From assembly GCA_019914945.1 (NCBI GenBank), contig CM034111.1, positions 9,301,496 to 9,365,495 of the forward strand: 64,000 nt of DNA. The letters run 5' to 3'. Made by a program: the position numbers and the translations under genes. How positions within the stretch are numbered: position 1 is the first letter of the stretch; the number at the start of each line of letters is the position of its first letter. Positions 1-11,654 of this stretch are shown piece after piece. A model generated the notes under the pieces. That model was not told the origin of the DNA, did no database searches, and saw only the letters and a list, made by a program, of their open reading frames with translations. Source of the stretch: Typha latifolia. Its lineage: Eukaryota > Streptophyta > Magnoliopsida > Poales > Typhaceae.

Positions 1-760
1 AGGAAGGACATAGTTTGAGACATCGAGTTTTGTTAGATACGCCAATCTAAGACGATAGGATTTGGTCGCCCTTCCATGAAGAAGAAAGGGAAAAAAAAAT
101 ATTTGGAATAGGATTAGGTGCTGTTTAAGAATTAACCCTTCAATTATATCTTGTCACAATTATTCTGTTGCTCACCTAATCCACCCAAATCTTCTTTGAT
201 CAATAACTTAATCATCATCCCACCACTTAAAACAAGCACTTAATATTTGGTTCTCAGCACTTAGTAACCACAGGTGTCACGGGGAGGAGATTCCCCATAT
301 CACTAATCATATCCACATAGAATAACGTTCATTTTATACCATACATTATATATCTATTTCGGTTTAGCTAGTCCTTATTTTTAATTAAATACAAGGAACT
401 AAAATAAAAACTAAAATTAAAAATAAAAAATCTCCAAGAAGGACAACAGATTAAACAACTAATTCTTCTAGGCCGATTACTTCTTTTCTTTTGTATTATT
501 CTAATACTTATCCAAGATAAGCTTCGGCTGCTCAAACCTCTTTATCAAGGCCAGCTTTCTCCTATCTCTTCTCATTATTATCCTACCCAATAATAAATGA
601 TAATAATAATACTAATAACATTATATTTTGGAAACTAAAATCCAGAAGCCCGTGTCACATTAGATGACTGCTGACTTCTAGCTTTCTGGAGCCAGCTCAT
701 ATAGTCTACATGAATAAGCCAATCCCCATAAGGAACCTCCCCTTAGCCTCAAATCTTCTC
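1..760. other. upstream region of XTH-A, no gene seen
   Basis: AT-rich, non-coding-looking DNA with no long open frame, presumably the distal and proximal promoter of XTH-A. I recognise no transposon protein and no clear repeat. Confidence 0.5.
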
Positions 761-770
761 TATATAAATA
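761..770 (+). promoter_or_regulatory. TATA box of XTH-A
   Basis: TATATAAATA lies about 60 bases before the likely start ATG at 832 and about 25 before the ATG at 796. This is the expected arrangement for a short 5' leader and favours the downstream start. Confidence 0.65.
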
Positions 771-831
771 CTACTCATATCAACTTAGTCCTCCTATGAC
801 TCAACAAAGGACTTGTGTTGTAGTGCAAACA

Positions 832-1838
832 ATGGCTTCTTATATTGCAATCTTCTTAGTAGTGCTGTTTAGCTATATCTCTGGTGATGCCATGGCGGCC
901 GGAAATTTCTACCAAGATGTTGACATTACTTGGGGCGACGGCCGGGGCAAAATCCTCGACAACGGCCAGCTTCTGACGCTCTCCCTCGACAAGTCGTCGG
1001 GGTCGGGATTCCAATCCAAGAAGCAATACCTATTCGGGAGGTTCGACATGCAGATGAAGCTCGTCGCCGGGAACTCTGCCGGCACCGTCACAACGTTCTA
1101 CGTATGTCCTGTTATATATGCATGATACCGTGTTAACTCACAAACTACTCTAACCTCATAGTCGATTATATATGCAGCTATCTTCGCAAGGCGCGATGCA
1201 CGATGAGATCGATTTCGAGTTCCTTGGGAACCTCAGTGGAGATCCTTATATCCTCCACACCAATGTGTTTGCCGAGGGGAAGGGGAATAGAGAGCAGCAG
1301 TTCTACTTGTGGTTTGATCCTACTAAGGACTTCCACACTTACTCTGTGCTGTGGAATCCTAGACATATTGTGTAAGTCTTAAATTTGTACGTAAAACTAC
1401 TATAAAATTACCTCTATAATACATGATACTAAAACTGGCCGGCTTATAATAATATTTCTCAGATTCTATGTGGATGGAACACCAATAAGGGAGTTCAGGA
1501 ACAAGGAATCCATCGGAGTGGCATTTCCAAAGAGCCAGATGATGAGAATCTACTCGAGTCTTTGGGACGCCGAGGACTGGGCGACGCGAGGCGGCCTCGT
1601 GAAGACGGACTGGTCGCAGGCGCCGTTCACGGCCGCCTTCAAGAACATCAACCCTGATGGCTGCTCCTCGGACGTCTCCTCTTGCTCGAAGGCTAACAGT
1701 CCATGGATGTCGCAGGAGCTCGACTCCATTAACCAGGAGAGGATGAGGTGGGTGCAGAAGAACTACATGATTTATAACTACTGCACCGATGTGAAGAGAT
1801 TCCCGCAGGGTCTCCCCCGTGAATGCACTGCAAGTTAG
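832..1838 (+). CDS. XTH: xyloglucan endotransglucosylase/hydrolase, copy A
   Basis: Exons 832-1101, 1178-1371 and 1463-1838 (GT/AG introns) encode about 279 residues. Family role: a secreted GH16 enzyme that cuts xyloglucan and rejoins it to another chain in the growing cell wall. Visible: hydrophobic signal peptide (about residues 1-24), catalytic motif [10 protein letters not shown] starting at residue 98 (nucleophile Glu100, acid/base Glu104), and an N-glycosylation site NLS directly after it. The C-terminal XET extension has four cysteines (DGCSS, SCSKA, YNYC, RECTAS). An in-frame ATG at 796 would add 12 polar residues before the signal peptide, so 832 is preferred. This is the most diverged copy ([18 protein letters not shown]) and the only + copy at this end, so it probably split off before B-H expanded. 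Confidence 0.95.
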
Positions 1839-3536
1839 TGTGGATATAATATTTATGCTTGTTTTCGGGTTAGAATATTGGTTCTTGGGAATAAGGGAAT
1901 AATATATTAATGTGTGTATATATATATATATATGTATATATGTTTATGGAATAAAAAGGCACTTTGCTGTATACGTGCTGAGAAAAGTTTGAAGTCATTT
2001 GGGTTGCATCATCATCCCATTGTGCTCAGTTTTGATGAGTGGATTCTTTTTGGTGGGTTTATATTCTATTTCAATCTAAAGATGGCTGTGGACCCTGACA
2101 TGCACTTGTGGCGTAAGAGTTTGGGACTCCTGTTTCTCATGGATAATGATGTACTTTTTCTTCTTGAAAATATTATATATTTGTCTCTGTCTTGTAATTT
2201 TATCAGAAGATGCTGTAGTTCTAGTGAAAGAAACGAAAAATTTACGTCAACTACAGGTCAAAATCATCTATAGGGTTAATCCCATCTTCATTTAAAAAGA
2301 GAACAACAGGTCAAAATAACATAATACCTCCCAAGAATGTTTGGTTACAATAATGACCCCACTAATTCTTGGATTTCTACGTGTCATGCACCAAGGTTTT
2401 TTTTTTTTTCTTTCAGGAAATTGACATACATCTTCTTCCTATCCATCACAACCTTATCTCTTTCTAACTTGTCTGCCCTTCCATCTATCTTCTTCTCCTC
2501 CTCCTACTTCGTATTCACCATCCTTTTCCTCCAATTCAAACTAAAGTCATCCTCTTTTTAGGCAGGGTCGTCGATTGGGTCAAGCTTACCTTGGCCAACA
2601 GAAAAAGAATTCAGACTTGGACAGTGTCAATGTTGGGCCTAATTTAGTTCTAGATGTGTTTCAAACTAGGTATGAACTCAGAGCTGAGTTCCTTGGCTCG
2701 GTCCAATCTAGTTAATCAGTTTACAGTGCATTAATAGAGAAGTTTTTTAAGTAAAAAAATAATATGTGTGTGTGCATGATTATTTGATTTTTTTTCCCTT
2801 CTTCTTTTCCTCTAAACTTTGCTAAATCGACTCAGGAAAACCTCAAAAAAACATTCTATAATATATATATTTTTCAACATAAACAAATTTTCTTATAAAA
2901 ATAGAACTGGATAGGATGTTGACCTAGTTAGAGATCACAACTGGCCACTAGGTTATTGGTTCATTTTTTTTTTCAGAAGAAATATATATAGTTTGTAAAC
3001 TAGTTTAATTCATGGGTAGAAACAAAGTACAGCCCCACTCAAGGGGGCCCTTCAGTCTATAAGGTTTACACAATTGGTGCTTGGAAGGCCAGACCAACTA
3101 GGTATGGTTCAGGATGGAGGAGAGCATCCATTTTCTCTTAGAATAAAGAATAGAATAAACTATACGATAAGGACCAACATGGAAATTTTAGAAAATTGAG
3201 CAACTCAATGTTTGTGGAAATCCATCCTGAGTTATATGGTTCACCAAATGAACTGCCAATTCGACTTATTTTTAGCAGTTCAATTGTTTTCTGATAGCAG
3301 ACTGTTCAATTCATGGTAGAGTTTACAAAGAGAACTTAAGTCAACTGTGTTCATGAGAGAGCACAGAAACGATACTATGTGCTATTTATTCTCTTATATA
3401 ATCATGTGCAAGTATATAACATAGATACAGAAGAACTAAAGATATACATGACTACTATTTCTTTATATCTCACAAAAGAGCTTAAAAAAAAAAGAAAAAT
3501 GCATGACTATGATTTCTGGCTATCTCATTCTCCTCA
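1839..3536. other. 3' flanks between XTH-A and XTH-B, no gene seen
   Basis: The two genes converge on this gap. It holds a short TA/GTATA tract at 1914-1940, a T-run near 2398-2410 and otherwise AT-rich sequence. The open frames at 1914-2273 and 2337-2561 are low-complexity, hydrophobic and match nothing I recognise. Confidence 0.45.
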
Positions 3537-4535
3537 TCATGCGATGGAGCACTCGGGAGGTAATCCCTGAGGGAAGCGTTTCACATCCGCGCAGTAGTTG
3601 TAGATCATGTAGTTCTTCTGCACCCACCTCATCCTCGCCTGCCTTGTGGAATCCAACTCCTGGTAGAACCAATCGCCACCTGGTAAAGTGGTGCTCGTTT
3701 TAGCATTGAAATTTCTATAGGATGCTGTGAATGGGGCTTTGCTCCAGTCCGTCTTGATCAGCCCACCCCTCGTAGCCCAGTCATCGGCGTTCCATAGGCT
3801 GGAGTAGATCTTCATCGGTTGCTTCTTTGGGAATGCGATGCCTCTAGATTCCAGATTCTTGAAATCTCTGATGGGTATGTTGTCCACCATGAAGCTGAAA
3901 CATTAAAATACGATCGATGATGAGCATAGCATTCAATATGAGATAAGATAAGATTAATGTAGTAAGTTAGATAGTTTCATGCTCACATGACATGTCTTGG
4001 ATTCCAGAGAATGGAGTAGGTGTGGAAGTCCTTGGTGGGATCGAACCAGAGGTGGAACTGCATCTCCCTGTTCCCCTTCCCCTGGGTGAACACATTGGTG
4101 TGGAGAGTGTAAGGATCGCCACTAAGGTTCCCAAGGAACTCGAAGTCGATCTCATCATGTGTTGGTCCTTGAGACGATAACTGCAATGAATCATACGATT
4201 TCAGAACTATGTATCTATATAACTCAACTTAAGACAAAGTTGTAGGTATAGAGGTGGTGATCAGGACTACTCACATAGTACGCAGTAACAGTGCCAGCGG
4301 AGTTTCCAGGGACGAGCTTGAGCTGCATGTCGATCTTGCCAAAGAGGTACTCCTTCTTGGACTGGAAGCCAGAGCCAGAGGTATGGTCAAGGGTGAGAGT
4401 AAGGAGATCCCCATTGTTGAGGATCTTTCCACGGCCGTCACCCCAAGTGATGTCAAAGTCTTGGTAGAAGTTGCCAGCGTGTGCCATCGCGATCAAAGAG
4501 ATGATGAGCACCAAGAGAGGGACTAGTGAAGCCAT
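3537..4535 (-). CDS. XTH: xyloglucan endotransglucosylase/hydrolase, copy B
   Basis: On the minus strand the exons are 4535-4275, 4180-3987 and 3894-3537, giving about 270 residues. The ATG at 4535 is chosen because it starts a compact signal peptide ([20 protein letters not shown]) and lies about 80 bases below a TATA box. The open frame runs upstream to 4709, through that TATA box, so the longer form is unlikely. [10 protein letters not shown] starts at residue 95 (nucleophile Glu97), followed by NLS. Exon 3 is short: the stretch that holds a cysteine pair in A and D is replaced by [13 protein letters not shown], leaving only the YNYC/PPEC pair. It is almost identical to copy C in all exons and in the 5' leader, so B and C are a tandem duplicate pair. 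Confidence 0.95.
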
Positions 4536-4613
4536 TGTTAGTAGTAGATGAGTGAGAAAGAGGAGGAGAGATGTGGATGGGAATGATGAAGGGTAGAGCA
4601 ATAGATGGTGGGA

Positions 4614-4620
4614 ATTTATA
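4614..4620 (-). promoter_or_regulatory. TATA box of XTH-B
   Basis: TATAAAT on the minus strand, about 80 bases upstream of the chosen ATG at 4535. The same context is kept in front of XTH-C. Confidence 0.6.
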
Positions 4621-4766
4621 GGTGACATTGAGATGGTGGATATGATTGAGAAGAGCTGGCAACAGAGGGGGAGAAAAGAGGCGCGTTGAATGCAGCAAGC
4701 AGCAGGCAACAGCTCGGCAAAGAGAGATGGAAGGTCAGGACGAAGGAAGGGACCTCAAACTGTGTG

Positions 4767-4838
4767 TTAGCATTCTACGTACTGTTTTGTCCGTGCTTTT
4801 GTTTTGGACTAATGAAGCACCAAATGGTTGAGTAGATT
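4767..4838. repeat. left arm of a 72-bp inverted repeat upstream of XTH-B
   Basis: Begins TTAGCATTCTAC and is repeated in inverse orientation at 5214-5285 with about 7 mismatches in 72. This arm lies in normal promoter position for XTH-B, and a related sequence precedes XTH-C (about 12968-13032). Confidence 0.8.
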
Positions 4839-4854
4839 CACGGCACCTTTTGCT

Positions 4855-5125
4855 TCCAAATTTACTTATATAACACTATGTATTTTTTATTGAGCCTAAT
4901 AATTTAATAAATATACTTAGAAAATATTTTGTTGTTAGATCTATTAAGTTAAACTTAACTAAATATCCGAGCTAAGTTAAATTATAGTATAATAATTATA
5001 AAAATACTTTCAACTAAGTTATACTAAGAACATTTTAATTATTTTAAGAAAATATTTTTACTTAACATAATATTTTTATCGTGTCGTATTAAAATACACG
5101 GTGCTATATGCAAATTTTTCTTTAT
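4855..5125. repeat. AT-rich dispersed repeat (family member 1)
   Basis: Shares ordered blocks with 42165-42505 and 58990-59255: a GAAAATA-TT-GTTAG block, an ACTAAGTTAAATTA-like block, a CAACTAAGTTATACTAAG-like block and a terminal TATATGCAAATTT. It has no coding capacity and looks like a nonautonomous element. I could not define its ends or target duplication. Confidence 0.5.
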
Positions 5126-5213
5126 TTAATTCTAGTGATTGTGGGATTCTGCTGGCCGACTACCATTATTAAAATTAAATTAATTAGGTATGATTAATAA
5201 TAGAGATGCCCTT

Positions 5214-5285
5214 AATCTAGTCAACCACGGGGTGCTTCGTTAGTCCAAAACAAAACCACGGACAAAACAGTAGGTAGAATGCTAA
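5214..5285. repeat. right arm of the 72-bp inverted repeat
   Basis: Reverse complement of 4767-4838 with about 7 differences. It lies 376 bp beyond the first arm with the AT-rich repeat between them, so a piece of the XTH-B promoter has been copied in inverted orientation. Confidence 0.8.
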
Positions 5286-5289
5286 TTCT

Positions 5290-6400
5290 ATTCTAGATTA
5301 CAAAGTAAATATCAAATCATGCCTATTATAGATTATAAATACTAATTATTCAGATTAGATCTTATAACACATATAAATTCATTTATAATTATATTACTGG
5401 TTTGGTTAAAGTTATTTCAGAAATCACATACTAAGCTTTCTGCTCAATTTTTTTATCTATCTTCTTTCTCTCCTCCCGTCCGTTGAGGAGTGTAATCTAG
5501 TTGAATTTAATCTCGGCAAGTTTGATCAAGCTTGAATTGAAATTAATATTAAGCCAATTTTGAGGTCAAGCTCGAGGCGATCACAAAAAAGAAATTTCAA
5601 GCATGAGGTTATTTTTTATGTATTAAAAAATATCTTCTAGATCATTGGAAAGGTGTTCAAATAGTTTCATAATATTTCAAGCAATATAAAGATCGTCTTT
5701 AAAGTATTTTTAAATGATTTCATGACATTCTGAGTAGTAAAAGAAACTATCAATGTGCGTTTAGATGGACATTTTATCTTTAGACAACCACAAGGGCGTT
5801 AGAACGAAGACAGAGTCGTTTAAAACGCTTGAGATGAAAATTAAACAATTTCACTCCGATTTAATTGATTTTCAGTCTCTTCACATATATATACACCAAA
5901 CAACTATAGGTCGGAGGATAAATATTGATTGAAGATATTTGAAAACCTAGAAGAGATTTGTTCAAGTATTCTTAGCAATCAAAGAATATTAGGAAGATGG
6001 ATTTTATCAGAGATATCTGATCATGGTTGCTATATATATTTTTTTACGGTAAAAACATATCTTTCTATAATAAAATATACATAATTTATATTAAAAATAT
6101 GCAAAAAAAATATTTTTAATCCAAATACCCCTTAGTTGGGACTCAGGGAAGAAGCTGCTTCCTCCTTTGGGCCACTTCATTAACAGTATAGCCTTCTGTC
6201 TATTATTTTATCAATCCTTTTGATACTGAATGGTAGCACTCCTTGATGGACTAGATCCAAGGTACCCTTATTATTCCTTATCCATCATTTAACTTTAGTG
6301 ATGATTGGTGGTCTCCTACCATGGAAGAAGCATGCCTCGGCAGTCTTCTAGAACTCTCTGGATGACATGATTTTGCTTTTATTTTAGGTCAATGCAGGAA
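5290..6400. other. intergenic, no gene seen; end of B/C duplication unit
   Basis: No convincing coding sequence. About 5483-5600 has GAAATTAATATTAAGCC-like words resembling the interior of the hAT-like elements described elsewhere. About 6165-6370 (from GGGCCACTTCATTAAC to CATGATTTTGC) resembles 13495-13622 beyond XTH-C, so the duplicated unit included upstream flank as well as the gene. Confidence 0.45.
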
Positions 6401-7484
6401 TTCATATAATTGTTGGGACTTTGATAATTTAATTATATGTAATATTTACCTGAGGTTTTACCGTAATAAGCAAACCAATCCGCTGCTTGGTTTGCCTCTC
6501 TATATACATATTTAACTTTACTATTTTTAAAATTGATAGTTAAGAAATTGATGTTGTCGATTAAGCTGCGAATCGACCCGGCAAGTTTACAGAACCCCTT
6601 CAAGCAGTTAACAAAGATAAGGGAATCACACTCTATGAGAATGTTTTGAACATTTTTGCCTTTAAAGAAAATGAGCTTTTCTTAGACTGCATTAGCTTCA
6701 ATGATTAGGACCGACTTGTACTAGTCACATCGAGCACCTGCATAGAGAGGAGCACAATAAGGTTGTCGAACCACGAAGCTCGCCCCTTTAATTTTCTCTC
6801 GGCTTAAGAAAGAACTATCAATGTTGACCTTCCGCCAGCCAGGTGGAAGGGGCTCCCACCGAATGAGATAGTTACAGGACATTGGCTTCGCATGTTCAAC
6901 TAAACAGTACTCAAGGTATTAAGAGGTTAAGGAGATAATGCGAGAGCTTACCTAGTTTAGGTTTTCCTTATTGTTATGGAAGGAAACCTAATTATGGTAT
7001 TTCCAAATCTGCCAAAGGGTGACACAATCAAGGCCTTGACCTAGGCCTTGGTTTTAGTAGGAAGGCCCTCAATTTTTGTTTTTTGGAGACTAGATGGGTG
7101 GAATTTGCAAACTTAAAAATCTTGGCCATTCTCAAGGGGATGGTGATACCACATATGATAGTATGAAGGTCGCCAAACAAAGATAGAATGATATCCTCGT
7201 TCCACTGCCTATTAATTAGTAGATTCGAAACTTTAGGGTGAGTGGCTTTGAAAACAACATTCACATAGGTAGGCTAGAGGTCTAAAGGGATGGGTGAGAT
7301 TCAAGGATCTCTCTAAGCATCCTTAACCTTACCATTACGAATACATCTAACTAGGCCTCCTCTGAGCTCTTTTAAAGCTGATATCACAAGTTTCTAGCCT
7401 AAGAGCAAATTTTAGGGCTCCTTTTAGCCCAAGGATGAGGAACCCCATAGCAGGCCCTTATCACTCCGGCCCAAAGGTCATTGT

Positions 7485-8363
7485 TGTTAGATTTTAGTAT
7501 CGGTAATTATATACAAAATAATTTAAGTGCATTTATTCATGAACATGAGCATTTATATAAGTTTTGAAAGTATTCGAATTGAAGAATTTGAAAATCGAGA
7601 GGAGAAAAGTTACTGCGTTCGCATCGCATTCGAACGCACCCAGATTATGTTCGATAGGTTAGGCATTTGTAAATACAGAGAAAGCATTCTAGCCATTTGA
7701 ACACAGGTTTAGGCGTTCTCAAATATAGAGAACGCGTTCTGGCTGTTTGAACATAGGTTCAAGCATTTGCAAATATAGAGAATGCGTTCTAGCCGTTCGA
7801 ATATGGGTTCGGGCGTTCACAAATACATAGAACACATATTGGCCGTTTGCAAATATAGAGAACACATAACTTGGATTTAGCCTTATCTTGTTAACTTATA
7901 TAAGGGTTGGGATGACTATACCATAAGGTGCTGATTATTTTTTATAAGGAGTTCTTGAGGTTACAACGTTTTTCTACCAACAAGGTATGTCTTTTCTACA
8001 ACGCACCAAACTGTCATCTTAAGGGTTATCTAGATGAAGGATCAATCTCATGGGTTACTAAGATTAGAGATCAATCATGGGAACCGGTGAATCGCAAGCT
8101 CTATCGATTAAGATTGAGAAAAACAAAGTCGTGGAGATCGAGGAGTTGTTTTGTAAGTCAGTCTTGTAACTGCTATAAGTTTAGTGATTGATTTTGTTCC
8201 GAGTTTGGATCCGTAGTTTTTTCTCGTTTGAGTTTTTTCATGTAAAAATCTTGACATTCATTTTTTCTTTACTCTTTGGTATTTATTCCGCATATTTACC
8301 TAAGCAAATGGTTGAAATTATTGCATAGAGTTTAGATACATACGTGTGTCTAGGTTTTTTTCA
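7485..8363. mobile_element. solo-LTR-like element A, nested in the LINE
   Basis: The 879-bp segment starts TGTTAGATTTTAG and ends TTTTTTTCA. It is flanked by ATTGT (7480-7484) and ATTGC (8364-8368), a 5-bp target duplication with one change. Removing it with one flank rejoins the host LINE frame (FNGSN then DLWAGVIRACYG). The interior carries imperfect units with TTCGAACG-like words at about 7615-7865. Its ends match 28032-28809 and, reversed, 29388-30732. No primer-binding site, polypurine tract or protein is visible inside, so a solo LTR is the simplest reading. Confidence 0.75.
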
Positions 8364-10302
8364 ATTGCTACCATTAAAAAATTTATGGATATTCATAGCC
8401 ATTAGAGACACCATTATTGTGTGCAGGTCTTGAATTGCTAAACCACCACCACTCTTAGGCTTGGGAATTGTATCCTGGCAAATAAGATTGAGGCCTTTCA
8501 CAAAGCACTTATTATCATAGAGAAAGTTGCTCGAGATCTTAGCAATCCTATATGCCACAACAAAAAGGGTCCAAGTGGAGGACATGAGATGTATAGGCAT
8601 CGAGTTTAGGACAAAGTTAATTAAGGTAACTCTTTCAGCCTGCATTAAGCAAGTTCTTTTACAACCAGTGAGCTTTGTGTTAATTTTAGTAAGAAAATTC
8701 TCATGGCCCCTAATAAATAATCTGTTGTGGGAAATCTTGTACCCCAAGTACTTGAAGGGAAACGTCTCATCATGAATGTAAAGATTACTAAATATAGTAG
8801 TACGCATGAAGGATAGGATTTTATTAGGGTAAAAAAAATTTAGACTTATTCCTATTGATTCATAAATTGGTAATTCTCTTATAGTTATCAAACATAGAAA
8901 TAAGAGCAAAATTAACTTGAGGACAAGCCTTGATGATAAGCAGGAGGTCGTCGGCATATATCATGTGCCTGATGACCACGTCCCCCCTATATAGAGGGGC
9001 TCGACATGGCCCGAGGAGCTCTCGTGCTTAAGAAGACCGGTGAAAATCTCAAAGATCATAATTAAAAGATATGTGAGAGACAGTCCCTTTGACGGATCCC
9101 CCTCTCGCCCTTAAACCAATATGAAAGGAAGCCATTAATAAGCATAGGAAAAGAACATAGAAAATACAAGCCAAGATCCACTTAGCGAATTTCTTAGGAA
9201 AATTCATAGCAATTATAGCATTGTAAATAGAAGATCAATCCAACCGATCAAAAGCTTTTTCTAGGTCTAATTTAATCATAATATAATTCTTTTTGCAAGT
9301 AGCAAAGCTAATGAAGTGAGTAATCTCATGAGCAAGCGCTATATTATTATGAATGTGCCTATCACCCATGAGGGTCGTCTACTCAGAACTAATCAGATTT
9401 GGCAAAAGGGATTTGATCCAATCTACTAAGAGCTTAGCAAGGATACAGTAGTTCACATTGTAGAAGGAGATAGGCCTAAAGTCTATAATCTTATCCGAGC
9501 TATACTTTTTTGGAATAAAAGTTAAATAAGCTTGCCCTCATAGTAGGAGCAGAAAATCAATATTTTAGAAATGCATCAAAGAGTCCGGTCAGAACCAACA
9601 ACATTCCAATAAAACTATCAAGGCCAGAACCATAAGGCCTATCAACTTAAAAACCATCAAGGTCTTTCTACCCCTCCAAGGTGAACTGCCCAATTAATTC
9701 ATCATAGCAATGATTATTAAATTTAGGGACTTCTAGCTAGTGATCTAGAGCAGGTTGCACACATCCTTACACCAGAGGTCCGAATAAAAAGAGACAAATA
9801 CAAAGCTAATAGCAACATAAGAAGTTATAACAAAACCATCATTCAAAACAATTTTATCAATAAAGTTTTTTTGGTGCCTAATTTTAGTCGAAAGGTGAAA
9901 GAACTTTGATGGTTTTATCAATAAAGGTTAAATAAGTTTGCCCAACAATATCAAAATTAGTATTTTGGAAATGTATCAAAGAGTCCAAAAGGTCATAACC
10001 AACAATATCAAAATAAATATAATAAAACTAAAGTTGAAAACTATTAGGGTCAGATGCTATCCTAGCCGAGATAGACAATAAGGCTTTTCTAACCCCTCCA
10101 AAGTAAACTTCCCAACTAGTTCACTTGTGGTTCAAAGTACTAAGGTTACGACTATCAACAGCAAATAAAGGGGTGAGTCTTTCTCTATGCTACAGGGTAG
10201 AAATCTCACGCTTTACTCTGTCGAGGTTAACCTCGAGGCGACCCAAACATGAGCAATTTTAGTTTGAAACTGAGTGCCTAACAGAGTGGAGTTTAGAGAA
10301 AG

Positions 10303-10720
10303 GACACTAGAATGGGGGAAGACCCTAATGCTTAGATCCCTAGACATTAGAAACAAACTGCTTGACATGGTCATATTCAAACAAGAACCATTCAAAATGA
10401 AAAGGAAGTCTACCAATTTTGTTAAAAACAGCAAGAGTAAGCATAATATGAGCATGATCGGATGCAGTTCTCAGTAATTGCTCTACAAAATTAGGGAGTA
10501 AGAAGCCATAATATGACACTAGAATGGGGGAAGACCCTAATGCTTAGATCCCTAGACATTAGAAACAAACTGCTTGACATGGTCATATTCAAACAAGAAC
10601 CATTCAAAATGAAAAGGAAGTCTACCAATTTTGTTAAAAACAGCAAGAGTAAGCATAATATGAGCATGATCGGATGCAGTTCTCAGTAATTGCTCTACAA
10701 AATTAGGGAGTAAGAAGCCA
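10303..10720. repeat. 206-bp perfect tandem duplication inside the LINE
   Basis: The stretch from GACACTAGAATGGGGG to AGTAAGAAGCCA at 10303-10508 recurs at 10515-10720, 212 bases later, with no difference I can see. It is much younger than the decay of the host LINE. Confidence 0.9.
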
Positions 10721-11110
10721 TTAAAGTCGAGTTAACAAAATCTGGTCAAACATGACTAAGATTCTAGCTAGACCATGTCTATTGTTGCCCAAGTATATGG
10801 AAGACCAGAGAAACCAGCATCAATTAAATCATTTTTGGTAATCAAATTTTGAAAAGCTGAGATCGGACAAGTAAGGGAGAAAGGTATGCCCCTGATTTTA
10901 TCCTCAGGGTTCAGAACGCAATTGAAATCATCGAGGAGGACCCAAGCCAGGCTAAGGTTGAGATAGCTCAATTCTTGCCAAAGCCAGTTATGAGTAGTAG
11001 TATTCATACTAGCATAGAGATAACCAAAAGGGGAGAAAAATTTGCACATGATTTGGAGGTGATGACATGCATCGCATAGGTCGAAGAGTGATGTATTCAC
11101 AACATTTTGC

Positions 11111-11654
11111 TCATGTTTCCTTTAGAAATAACTTTTTTATTTATTCTATGTATTCACAACAAAGAAGAATATCTATTTTGTAATTGACATTACGTAAGCA
11201 AATTTATGCTATACATATTTTTTTGGAAGCAATCGATGTGTTATTTAATAAATCATAAAAATAATAACAAAGAAATCTCGAAGCATCTATAAATAAGCAC
11301 AATTGTCATAATATCTTCTTACATAGATATATATGTATATATATATATATGTGTGTGTGTGTGTAGGCTTGCTTACCAAAGCCAATTTCTTTTAAGGCTA
11401 TTTTTTACCGAAACATCTATAATAGAATGCTTATAGAGAAAGCTTAGTGACACACTTGGGTAAAAATTAAATGAAAATTAATATTTTATTTATGTAACAG
11501 AGAAAGCATAATTACACACATTTATGTTTCAAAACTTAGACAACAAGGAGTATTGGTGCCTCCCCTCGTACTTAAATTATGAACCAAAAACGACACAACA
11601 AATATTAAAGAATGACTGCTTGCTAGCTATTTCTTTCCTTCCTGTTGTACATCA
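11111..11654. other. 3' flank of XTH-C, microsatellite
   Basis: AT-rich sequence between the 5' end of the LINE remnant and the stop of XTH-C, with a TATA/TGTG tract at about 11326-11364. No gene seen. Confidence 0.5.

Larger units (their letters stand above)
6410..11110 (-). mobile_element. degenerate LINE retrotransposon (endonuclease, RT, RNase H)
   Basis: Read on the minus strand, an L1-type ORF2 can be followed with stops and frameshifts. Endonuclease part at 11100-10768 (VLLDDFNCVLNPEDKIRG, SGLPYTWAT). Reverse transcriptase from about 10200 to 8364 (KLDLEKAFDRLDW near 9290-9240, a degraded GIRQ box, YAD-like DDLLLI near 8950, then KYLGYKISHNRL). Then VSNLLINRQWNEDIILSLFG at about 7230, and an RNase H end (NILIECDSLIFVNCLKG and a HREANQAAD-like VYREANQAAD near 6650-6490). 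The first part of the endonuclease is missing, so the copy is 5'-truncated. It is interrupted by the solo-LTR-like insertion at 7485-8363 and contains a 206-bp internal duplication at 10303-10720. It fills the gap between XTH-B and XTH-C. Confidence 0.85.

Noticed and set aside
796..831. Longer start for XTH-A at 796
   Set aside because: It adds 12 polar residues ahead of a good signal peptide and lies too close to the TATA box for a normal leader.
3992..4180. 62-codon frame antisense to XTH exon 2, repeated at every XTH copy
   Set aside because: An exact shadow of the conserved exon; its conservation follows from the sense-strand gene.
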